Shown here: positions 6,815 to 13,074 of the stretch, piece after piece | Layout: every line of letters begins with the position of its first letter | Numbering within the stretch: the stretch's first letter is position 1 | Source: a virus | Reading direction: 5' to 3' (one strand) | IMG/VR virus record: IMGVR_UViG_3300025697_000177 | Coordinates: 1 to 21,072 of that record | DNA: 21,072 nucleotides | Notes under the pieces: generated by a model | Told to the model about the DNA's origin: nothing | Databases searched by the model: none | Seen by the model: the letters and a program-made list of their open reading frames with translations, nothing else | Translations under genes and position numbers: made by a program

Positions 6815-7462
6815 TTAATTTATAAATATTTTTTTAATTTCTCTAATATTACCCCAAGGAGCTAACTCTTTAGTTTTACTATTGTCATCAAATGTAGTTT
6901 TATTACTAACGCCATTACCGGTCTTAAATGAAAGAACTGGGTCTCCTGTCCACTCTTTTCTCTTTGAAAATATCTTTGAAACCAATAAATTTTCTATTGT
7001 TCTAGGAAAGATAACCCATTCTTCGGGTAAAAGCGGTTCAAGCCGTTTAATCCAATACTCTCTATCACATATTTGAGCACCTTCACAATAACCGTGTTTC
7101 CTATAAAAGCCATTGTGTCTTTTCCAAACCATCCAAATATTCTTATAGTTATACATCATATTCTCTTCTTTAGGCGTGAAGGTAAAATATTCAGGTGGAT
7201 ATAAACAATCGGATTCTGCTGCTATACAATATTTTGTCTTAGCTGCTTTTAATCCAATTAATAATTGCTTCCATTCACTAGTATAACTAACTGGTTTCTC
7301 TCCAACGCAAATGTTTGTTCCTAAGTCAATTGGCTTGCGAGAAACGCTTATAATTGGTATATCGCCTGCCTTCTTTTTAAGGTCGTCAATTATTCTTTGT
7401 TCAAATACCGGGTCTTCAGTACAACCAGTATAATAAATTATAGTTCTATCGCTTAAATCCAT
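6815..7462 (-). CDS. Putative GT-A-fold glycosyltransferase-like protein (paralogue of 4975-5709)
   Basis: 215 residues. The N-terminus (RTIIYYTGCTEDP) is a beta-strand like that of GT-A enzymes. AAKTKYCIAAESDCLYPPEYF (73-93 region) aligns with the LEHD-containing segment of the protein at 4975-5709, and the acidic ESD is the likely metal-site counterpart. YNYKNIWMVW follows at the same spacing as in the paralogue. Positional similarity throughout the first 120 residues argues for duplication within the cluster. The 7446-8174 gene upstream overlaps its start by 17 bases, implying coupling. I cannot assign a sugar or acceptor. Confidence 0.65.
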   Translation of the reverse strand: MDLSDRTIIYYTGCTEDPVFEQRIIDDLKKKAGDIPIISVSRKPIDLGTNICVGEKPVSYTSEWKQLLIGLKAAKTKYCIAAESDCLYPPEYFTFTPKEENMMYNYKNIWMVWKRHNGFYRKHGYCEGAQICDREYWIKRLEPLLPEEWVIFPRTIENLLVSKIFSKRKEWTGDPVLSFKTGNGVSNKTTFDDNSKTKELAPWGNIREIKKIFIN

Positions 7463-8174
7463 GTTTATTAAAAATTTTAATTAATCTTTTCGGTACTAAT
7501 GACATATTTAATTTGTTCTTGCCTTCTATATAAAATTCGTACTTGTCAGGAGTTAAATGGAAATGGGCTACTCGTATCGGTTTCTTAGTAGTCTTATATG
7601 TGGGTATAATATTAAACTTATGAAAGGCGTATGTCGTATTTACCATTTTAATTTGCTCTCTTAATGGACTATCTTCTCCATAATATATTCTCATAAGCGC
7701 TCTTTCTTCATTTATCTTATCTTTATCAATCTCTTTCTTCATCTGTTTAAAGACATCTTCTGCTTTATTATTAAAGAATATGCTGGCTGAACATAATCTT
7801 GGTCTTTGACAATAATTACTAACTCCAACGCTACATGAACCCATTTCCTGTTTTACTTCTGATTCAATTATCTTATTTAACTCATAACAGTCGAAATCGT
7901 GATACCAATATAATTCTTCTTCAATTAATCCTTTCTTAAAAAGCCTAACAATGGTATATAATTTTGTTGTTGGATAGAAGAAGTCGCAATAAACATCGTC
8001 TTCAATTAAGATAGCTTTAATTTTTCTATATTCATATTCAAAATTAGTTACTAGTATTATGTCGCTAGATTTCCAGCCTAAAGACAAACTATTATCAATT
8101 TGTATTTTAACTAATCGTTTATGGTCACTATTAAAACTCTTATCTGGACTTATATATATTAATAAATTCTTCAT
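7446..8174 (-). CDS. Putative glycosyltransferase-like protein with a DxD motif
   Basis: 242 residues, no firm family. The N-terminal NLLIYISPDKSF and the SSDIILVTNFEYEYR segment look like the first strands of a GT-A fold; YWYHDFDCYEL (89-99) contains a D-F-D metal-binding motif preceded by aromatic residues, as in several phage-encoded sugar transferases. The middle part (GVSNYCQRPRLCSASIFFNN) is an acceptor-side loop. Its ATG overlaps the stop of the radical SAM gene (ATGA) and its end overlaps the next glycosyltransferase-like gene, so it is a link in one co-translated run. Function is inferred from the DxD motif and the neighbours. Confidence 0.55.
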   Translation of the reverse strand: MKNLLIYISPDKSFNSDHKRLVKIQIDNSLSLGWKSSDIILVTNFEYEYRKIKAILIEDDVYCDFFYPTTKLYTIVRLFKKGLIEEELYWYHDFDCYELNKIIESEVKQEMGSCSVGVSNYCQRPRLCSASIFFNNKAEDVFKQMKKEIDKDKINEERALMRIYYGEDSPLREQIKMVNTTYAFHKFNIIPTYKTTKKPIRVAHFHLTPDKYEFYIEGKNKLNMSLVPKRLIKIFNKHGFKR

Positions 8175-8953
8175 TCTATGTTCTGATTACAGCGCCGACA
8201 AGGTTCCATGCTGTAGTCGAGATTTCTATGTTTATCTCTTAGCCATTTAGAATTATGCCAAATCTCTGTTAATGTGTTTTTATTTACATCTCCTAAAATT
8301 AATTTACCGTCATAATCTAAACAACATACAACAACTCTGCCGTCCCACAATATATTCATGGTTTGAGTTGATGAATAACATACTGTTCTTTTCCCTGTTC
8401 TTTCTAACTTATCATGTCTTGCTCCTCCCCAGTTTTTAAATTCACCGAATATGGCATTTTTACCCCATTGTTTTTTAAACATTTCTTTCTCATGTATATT
8501 CGCTTCAACTTCAACCATTGAAGCCCATACACCTGCTGGAAGATTCGCTTTTTCAATTAACTCTCTTACGTTTTTAGTTACTTTATTAAAATCTGGACCT
8601 CTCGTTATCTTTCTATGCGTTTCTTTAGTAGCTGCATTTACGCTACAACAGATAAGTCTAATATTCTTATATTTAAGAATTCTATCAACGTCCATTAATT
8701 CCGCATTTGTATATAAATGAACTTTTACATTCTCTTCTTGCATATAATCAAGCCATTTCCAAATCCTCGGAAATACGAATGGCTCTCCATTTAAAAATGG
8801 TACAAAGAATGAATATTTAATCTCTTTACCTTCTTTTATTATTTTATGAAATAACTCATCGCTCATTTCGCCTCTTGGTCTGGTCATATCATACCTTGGA
8901 CAAAAGGTACATCTAGCATTACAAGCCGTTGTGGCTTCAAGTTGAATCTTCAT
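8171..8953 (-). CDS. Radical SAM/SPASM enzyme
   Basis: 260 residues from ATG 8953, which overlaps the upstream stop as ATGA and is preferred over the GTG at 8965. CNARCTFCPR (11-20) is the CxxxCxxC motif that binds the SAM-cleaving 4Fe-4S cluster. NGEPFVFPR (GGEP-like) and CCSVNAA fit the radical SAM barrel. The C-terminal third (TVCYSS, VVCCLDYDGKLILGDV, LTEIWHNSKWL, EPCRRCNQ) is a SPASM-type region with enough Cys for an auxiliary Fe-S cluster. Family members activate peptides, sugars or other substrates by radical chemistry. It sits between a GT2 gene and a glycosyltransferase-like gene, so a role in making or modifying the sugar, or the protein that receives it, is plausible but inferred. 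Confidence 0.88.
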   Translation of the reverse strand: MKIQLEATTACNARCTFCPRYDMTRPRGEMSDELFHKIIKEGKEIKYSFFVPFLNGEPFVFPRIWKWLDYMQEENVKVHLYTNAELMDVDRILKYKNIRLICCSVNAATKETHRKITRGPDFNKVTKNVRELIEKANLPAGVWASMVEVEANIHEKEMFKKQWGKNAIFGEFKNWGGARHDKLERTGKRTVCYSSTQTMNILWDGRVVVCCLDYDGKLILGDVNKNTLTEIWHNSKWLRDKHRNLDYSMEPCRRCNQNIE

Positions 8954-9765
8954 AAATTTACCCACTTAGGTTTTATTTCTTCTTCCCAATATTTTTCCCA
9001 AATACTTAAAGAATACATCCAGCCACTTTTTGCATTAGCGGGATTTTCTTTAGTCCCCATATTGTGGGTTCTAGAGAAGCTTCTGTGCTTATGCGCGTAC
9101 CATACTTTTTTATTGTAATATAATTTTCCACCATTTTTCCAAGTTTTAAATACGGCCTCATGGCTATCGCCATAATGAGGACCATATCCTTCTGTTTCTA
9201 ATTCAACTATAGATTTGTCCCAATTTTCTCTAGAAGTAATCCAAAAACTCCCTTGCATGGCTTGAGCTTCTATGATTGATTCATCTTTTAATTCTTTAGC
9301 TCGGCTATTCCACCGTTGTCCAGCAAATTTGCGAATACCACTACCACAATCTTGAATTACTAGTTTTTCACAATCAATCGGTGGTAATTCTTTCATAATC
9401 TCCCATTTTTCGGGATTAAGAAAATACCTTCGTGCTGTCATTATATCCTTATGACTACACGAATCAGTTAAAATTTTATCATATCCTGGAGAAAACATAA
9501 TATGCTCATCACAACGCCCAATGTATTCACCCCTTGCTATTGCTACACCAGCATTAATCGCACCTCTCATGCCCCGATTTTTTCCTAGATGAACATACTT
9601 AACTCGCGAATCTTGTATAATATCTGAAGAATCTGCATAATATCCATCCCAAACAGCTATAACTTCCAGTTGTTCGCCTAATTGTGAATTACTTAAAAGA
9701 CTATCTATAGTTTTCCATAAAAATTTATCTTTATAACTTGGAATTACGACTGAAAGTTTAATCAT
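8950..9765 (-). CDS. GT2-family glycosyltransferase
   Basis: 271 residues. LSVVIPSYKDKFLWKTIDSLL (4-24 region) is the classic start of family 2 transferases; VIAVWDGYYAD gives the nucleotide-binding Asp, GKNRGMRGAINAG (61-73) the conserved loop, and IGRCDEHIMFSPGYD (82-96) the DxD-like metal site (D86-E87-H88). QGSFWITSREN and the C-terminal THNMGTKENPANAKSGW belong to the acceptor half. It is the first gene of the modification run after the capsid module and is separated from it by a 200-base non-coding region. Length is normal for a single-domain GT2. Its stop overlaps the radical SAM start. Related in fold to the GT2 at 3517-4512 but without the zinc ribbon. Confidence 0.88.
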   Translation of the reverse strand: MIKLSVVIPSYKDKFLWKTIDSLLSNSQLGEQLEVIAVWDGYYADSSDIIQDSRVKYVHLGKNRGMRGAINAGVAIARGEYIGRCDEHIMFSPGYDKILTDSCSHKDIMTARRYFLNPEKWEIMKELPPIDCEKLVIQDCGSGIRKFAGQRWNSRAKELKDESIIEAQAMQGSFWITSRENWDKSIVELETEGYGPHYGDSHEAVFKTWKNGGKLYYNKKVWYAHKHRSFSRTHNMGTKENPANAKSGWMYSLSIWEKYWEEEIKPKWVNL

Positions 9766-9825
9766 TTATATAAATATAATGTTTTTACAAATTCGCCTAT
9801 GGCGTTTAATTTCGATTCTACGGAA

Positions 9826-9852
9826 GAAACTACCCTATCACGTACCAGTTTC
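9826..9852. repeat. Inverted repeat GAAACT/AGTTTC in the intergenic region
   Basis: A six-base-pair perfect inverted repeat, 9826-9831 with 9847-9852, has a 15-base loop. It lies between the GT2 start (9765) and the candidate small RNA. It may be an RNA hairpin in the leader of the GT2 transcript or a protein-binding site. A second mini-palindrome, CGCC-TAT-GGCG, is at about 9794-9804. Confidence 0.35.
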
Positions 9853-9886
9853 AGAGCATTACAGTCCAAAATGGTATAATATAGCC

Positions 9887-9964
9887 TTATAAATACATAT
9901 CGACGCTTTGTTCCCGAATTACTTCTTGTATGGATAACGCAGTCGTCGATATATATCTTTTTTT
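9887..9964 (+). ncRNA. Candidate small RNA with long-range stem and T-run
   Basis: The 200-base gap 9766-9965 has no ORF worth calling and is less AT-rich than its surroundings. On the plus strand an extended -10 (TGGTATAAT, 9872-9880) is followed by ATATCGACG (9897-9905), a 38-base loop, its perfect complement CGTCGATAT (9944-9952), a short ATATC, then seven T (9958-9964). That order promoter-like box, closing stem, T-run suggests a short transcript opposite to all genes. The -35 region is poor, and the stem is five bases from the T-run, so an intrinsic terminator is not textbook. The same inverted repeat could instead be a leader structure of the minus-strand mRNA or a DNA site. Confidence 0.3.
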
Positions 9965-9965
9965 A

Positions 9966-10205
9966 TTATTTTGTAGAATAACCTTGTCTTCTCTTTGGAT
10001 TCATTTCTTTAGTTGCCTTTCTTTTAGCTTCTTTTTCTATCTTAGCTAATCTAATTTCTTCTTTCTTAATAGTTTTTCTAGGGTCTTCTGCCCATTCTGC
10101 TCTTTTAAGTGCAACTAATTGTTCTGCTTTCTCTTTGTCTGTCTCATAAATGGTTCCAGCAGAAACATTTTTATAAGACGTAATTAACTTAACTTTGAAT
10201 AACAT
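9966..10205 (-). CDS. Small phage protein following the capsid gene
   Basis: 79 residues. The N-terminal half (VKLITSYKNVSAGTIYETDK...AEQLVALKRAE) fits the widespread small proteins next to phage capsid genes that begin with a Lys-rich strand, then AGTIYE, then an Ala/Leu/Arg helix ending in -AEW. These are usually unassigned; possible head-tail joining or decoration roles have been suggested for such positions. The C-terminal half is strongly basic (KKEEIRLAKIEKEAKRKATKE), predicted helical. It follows the major capsid gene after about 80 bases. Confidence 0.65.
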   Translation of the reverse strand: MLFKVKLITSYKNVSAGTIYETDKEKAEQLVALKRAEWAEDPRKTIKKEEIRLAKIEKEAKRKATKEMNPKRRQGYSTK

Positions 10206-10247
10206 AATTTTTATGTTTACAATTTAGTTCAAATCTTTGTTGCCCGC

Positions 10248-10270
10248 CCTCTGGTCGCAAGACCCCCAGG
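10248..10270 (-). promoter_or_regulatory. GC-rich hairpin between capsid gene and the 79-residue gene
   Basis: Within an otherwise AT-rich window the stretch 10240-10275 is GC-rich. It holds GGTC (10253-10256) and GACC (10261-10264) around a four-base loop, extended by CCT/AGG across an internal loop. In the gene sense the loop is TTGC; on the plus strand it is a GCAA tetraloop. It lies just after the capsid stop, so it may stabilise the 3' end of the capsid message or partially terminate it. No T-run follows in the gene direction, so it is not a standard intrinsic terminator. Confidence 0.35.
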
Positions 10271-10285
10271 ACGAGCTCAAAAACT

Positions 10286-11521
10286 TTAACTAATTCCTGT
10301 GTTTGTCAATTCGTAACCTGCTCTGATGTCGACGTTTTCGGCATCAACTCTTTCTTCAATCCTAATTGCCTTCAAATTTCTTTCCCATAGGTTTTCACCT
10401 GCAACAGTAGCTTCTTTGGCCATTTCAATTTTCATAGGATGTTTGATACCAATCCAATATTTGGATAGGTCAATGAAGAAAATCTTATCTGAACCAATGT
10501 CGTTTTGTTCAAGAACTGGTCGTCTCTTCAATGCTGGGAAACCGGGTTCCGTAACAATGCCTTCTTCAAGAAGAAGTGGTCTATTGGTCGTATCTTTCAG
10601 ATTAGCAATATGCTCAATAGCTCTTGAATTCATTAGCCAATAACCTTTACTTCTATAGGATTGTCCTAGTCTAAAGTAAGCGGTTTGGATATGGTCAAGA
10701 TTCATTGCGCCTCCACAATCAGTAGATGCCCACGCATAGGCATCAATTCCTGTTGGTTGTGCTGCACCTGTTCCTACTGCAAATACTCTGTCTTCTTCTT
10801 TGGTAATAGCATCAGCTAATTCTGCACTTACTAATTGAACTATATTGAATGGACTATCTTCGATTAATTCATCGGTGATAGTTACAATAGCAGCTAATTT
10901 GTAAGGAGTAAGAGCTTGTTGCTTGAATTCCATTGAAGAAGTAGATTTTGCACTTTTCTCTGATGTCCAGCTAACTCTAGGTTTTGAAGCAATACCGCTG
11001 ATATTCAATTGATTTGTCTTCATACCTGACATATCAATTATTCTGGCACGAGGTTTAATAACAGCTTCGTCTTCTTGCCACTTAACAATTACATTATAAA
11101 GAAGTGTTGGAACTAAGTATCCACCTTCTGCGGCAGTCGTTTCATTAAGAGGTTCGTGCTTTTGGAAGTATTCCATTGCAGCAGATTTATCGTCTCTGAA
11201 GAATGCTTTAAACCATGATGTTAAACCATCGATTTCGCTATGCTTTAAGGAAATATCTTTCCCAAGGCGAGTCTTTAAGATTTTTTCGTCACGGTCAATT
11301 AACTTAACCTCTTTATTTTCAATCACTTTTTCTTTCTTTTCTATGTCGGCTTCTTTTACCTTGGTTAAATTGGCAATCTTTTGAGCGATACTTTCCGCAA
11401 TTTTTTCAACTGACTTTTCTTCATCAGTTACTTCTTCTTCCTCTTCTTCTTTCACAACCTTTGTTGGTTCTGTTTTAATGTAATGTTTCTTTCCGTTTAT
11501 AAGAATGTATTTTTTACTCAT
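10286..11521 (-). CDS. HK97-family major capsid protein
   Basis: 411 residues, the expected length for a capsid precursor with a scaffolding N-terminus. Residues 1-90 are highly charged and helical (KEEEEEEVTDEEKSVEK...), the delta-domain that is usually cleaved by the prohead protease. The core begins near LTSWFKAFF (100-108) and shows the HK97 gp5 signatures: ETTAAEGGYLVPT (127-139), PRARIIDMSG, VTITDELIEDSPFNIVQLV, and EEDRVFAVGTGAAQPTG, followed by RSKGYWLMNSRAIEHIANLKD and the P-domain/A-domain region. It forms the icosahedral shell. It sits directly after the protease gene (4-base gap) with a recognisable AAAGGA ribosome site upstream of ATG 11521. Confidence 0.95.
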   Translation of the reverse strand: MSKKYILINGKKHYIKTEPTKVVKEEEEEEVTDEEKSVEKIAESIAQKIANLTKVKEADIEKKEKVIENKEVKLIDRDEKILKTRLGKDISLKHSEIDGLTSWFKAFFRDDKSAAMEYFQKHEPLNETTAAEGGYLVPTLLYNVIVKWQEDEAVIKPRARIIDMSGMKTNQLNISGIASKPRVSWTSEKSAKSTSSMEFKQQALTPYKLAAIVTITDELIEDSPFNIVQLVSAELADAITKEEDRVFAVGTGAAQPTGIDAYAWASTDCGGAMNLDHIQTAYFRLGQSYRSKGYWLMNSRAIEHIANLKDTTNRPLLLEEGIVTEPGFPALKRRPVLEQNDIGSDKIFFIDLSKYWIGIKHPMKIEMAKEATVAGENLWERNLKAIRIEERVDAENVDIRAGYELTNTGIS

Positions 11522-11525
11522 TTTT

Positions 11526-12746
11526 TTATTTTCCTTTCTCTGTTAAGATGAGATGTTCAATATCTCTATCTATTCTCTTCAAAGCCTTTAAGACAGTATT
11601 GTCTTTTTTAGCTATTGAAGGTTGGCCGACCTCTTTCTCGCCCTTAGGTGGTTCAGTTACCTTGAGCAACCCCTCTAAGGCGATTGACGCTTCTTTAAGC
11701 GTCGAAACAGTGTTCCTAATTAATATTCTATTTTTTTCTGATACAATTCTTCCTTCTTTCTCAGCTTTAGTTTCTTTCTTAATTTCTTTATTATCTATTT
11801 TTGGCAATTCCCTTATCTCTTCTTTAACCTCTTTAGATTTACAAGGCTTACTACACATACTAAATGCCATTGCTATTGCTTGTTTCGGTAAAGTTCCTTC
11901 TTTTATAATCTCAGGAATCTTTCTAGCAACGCACTCTTTCTCGGTTTCATCTTTTTGCCGACAAGCAGGACTTTTTGTTTCTATTTCTTTCTTAATTTCT
12001 GCCTTAACTTCTTTCTTTACCTCGGTATCTTTTTTAATTTCTTTTACTTCTTTCTTAATCTCTTTCTTGGCTACCTTTTTAACTTCTTTCCCTGGACCCG
12101 GTCTTTCAACTCTTCTCATTTCTCCTCCACATTCTGGACAGGAAACATCCTTGCAATGCTTATCTGTTTTAAGTTTGTGTCCACATTTTATGCACTCGCA
12201 ACTAAATTCTTGCTTCTCTTCTGTTTTTTTAACTTCCTTAGCTTCTTTAACTTTTTTAACTTCTTTTGTTTTTGCCTTTTTTTCAATTGACTTAACTACT
12301 TTCTGAAAATCTTTAAACGCCCTAGAAACTTCTGCATCTGTATTAGCAGGAACATTTACTACCGAGATTTCCAATAATTCTTGTTTAGTGAATTTATCGC
12401 CATCTCTTTGTTTAGGCAAAAATCCTACCGAGAAGGTATTTAGATATCCTCCGGTAACAAGTTTTGATACTTTAGCAGCAAAATCATTTTCTTCTACTGC
12501 AAATTGAGCATTAAATACAAGAGAATTTTTAACTCTCTTTATATTAGTTACCTTTCCAATTGGTAATGCTCTCGAATCATGTCCCCAAAGTAAAACGGGA
12601 TTCTTGATAAAATTATCGAGCTCCCATCCGTCAATGGATAAGATTTCACCATCTCTGTCTGGTGAATCAGTTGTTGCAACTGCCCCAACAATAATACCGC
12701 CCTCTTTTATTTCTTTAACTTGCGCGCTTATATACTGTTTTTTCAT
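11526..12746 (-). CDS. HK97-type prohead protease with a long charged, zinc-ribbon tail
   Basis: 406 residues from ATG 12746; the GTG at 12779 lies in a hairpin and lacks support. Residues 20-145 are the S78-type prohead protease: VATTDSPDRDGEIL, LLWGHDSRALPIGKV with the catalytic His56, and GGYLNTFSVGFLP with Ser106. The protease normally ends around residue 150. Here about 250 extra residues follow: Lys/Glu coiled-coil stretches, a CxxC...CPECGGEM zinc ribbon (183-210), a second Lys/Glu stretch, then ECVARKIPEIIKEGTLPKQ..., a motif I associate with phage prohead proteins, and a final helical region. The extension may serve as a scaffold fused to the protease. It is the first gene after the promoter at 12852-12824. 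Confidence 0.9.
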   Translation of the reverse strand: MKKQYISAQVKEIKEGGIIVGAVATTDSPDRDGEILSIDGWELDNFIKNPVLLWGHDSRALPIGKVTNIKRVKNSLVFNAQFAVEENDFAAKVSKLVTGGYLNTFSVGFLPKQRDGDKFTKQELLEISVVNVPANTDAEVSRAFKDFQKVVKSIEKKAKTKEVKKVKEAKEVKKTEEKQEFSCECIKCGHKLKTDKHCKDVSCPECGGEMRRVERPGPGKEVKKVAKKEIKKEVKEIKKDTEVKKEVKAEIKKEIETKSPACRQKDETEKECVARKIPEIIKEGTLPKQAIAMAFSMCSKPCKSKEVKEEIRELPKIDNKEIKKETKAEKEGRIVSEKNRILIRNTVSTLKEASIALEGLLKVTEPPKGEKEVGQPSIAKKDNTVLKALKRIDRDIEHLILTEKGK

Positions 12747-12791
12747 ATTTTTTATAAATAAATAACGAACAATTTCCACGGTTGGAAGCTT

Positions 12792-12852
12792 GCTCGTTGT
12801 GTAGTCAAGTTCTAGGCTGTGTTTATATATAATTCGCTCGTCTTGTAGTCAA
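12792..12852. repeat. Two 17-bp direct repeats, possible operator pair
   Basis: GCTCGTTGTGTAGTCAA (12792-12808) and GCTCGTCTTGTAGTCAA (12836-12852) differ at two positions and are 44 bases apart, about four helical turns. In the gene direction each begins TTGACTACA. The upstream copy covers the -35 box of the promoter described next; the other lies near or just downstream of the expected start of transcription. This placement suits a repressor or activator binding two sites on the same face of the DNA. Confidence 0.5.
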
Positions 12853-12911
12853 ATTATATATTATTTTATTTAATTTTTATTAGATTTTATTAGATTTTTA
12901 TTAGATTTTTT
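12824..12911 (-). promoter_or_regulatory. Promoter for protease-capsid genes with phased A-tracts
   Basis: In the gene direction, TTGACT (12852-12847) and TATATA (12829-12824) are spaced by 17 bases, a good sigma70-like promoter. Just upstream (12873-12911) three copies of TCTAATAAAA-type sequence recur at 10- and 11-base intervals, so the A/T tracts are in phase with the helix, as in UP elements or intrinsically curved DNA. A leader of about 70 bases follows with a TTCCA/TGGAA hairpin (12770-12786) before ATG 12746. The element would give strong, separately controlled expression of protease and capsid within the longer operon. Confidence 0.55.
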
Positions 12912-13074
12912 AGGTTTGATTTTTACTTACCTCAAGTAATAATTTGAATAATTTCTTCTCTGTTAATTCTTCTTTTTTATATAGTAAATATAATATTTCA
13001 AACCAAAAATCAATACTTAATTTTCTTTTAAACTTTTTAATTACCTTTTTATATAATTCTTCTTTGCTTAACAT
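12910..13074 (-). CDS. Small Lys/Leu-rich hypothetical protein
   Basis: 54 residues, beginning at an ATG that shares its A with the stop of the upstream head-morphogenesis gene (TAATG), a sign of translational coupling. It starts MLSKEELYKKVIKKFKRKL and continues as an amphipathic, basic, helical protein with an aromatic patch (IDFWFEILYLLYKK) and an LLLEV end. No cysteine and no membrane span. Function unknown. Its stop lies at the edge of the phased A-tract region of the next promoter. Confidence 0.6.
   Translation of the reverse strand: MLSKEELYKKVIKKFKRKLSIDFWFEILYLLYKKEELTEKKLFKLLLEVSKNQT

Noticed and set aside
10240-10275. Intrinsic terminator after the capsid gene
   Set aside because: The GC-rich hairpin is there, but no T-run follows it in the direction of transcription.
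11548-12306. Long plus-strand ORFs rich in Phe, Ser and Leu opposite the protease gene
   Set aside because: They arise as the complement of Lys/Glu-rich minus-strand codons (AAA/GAA giving TTT/TTC), so they are shadows of the protease tail.
12746-12779. GTG start at 12779 extending the protease by 11 residues
   Set aside because: The codon lies in a TTCCA/TGGAA hairpin and the added residues are not conserved-looking; ATG 12746 is preferred.
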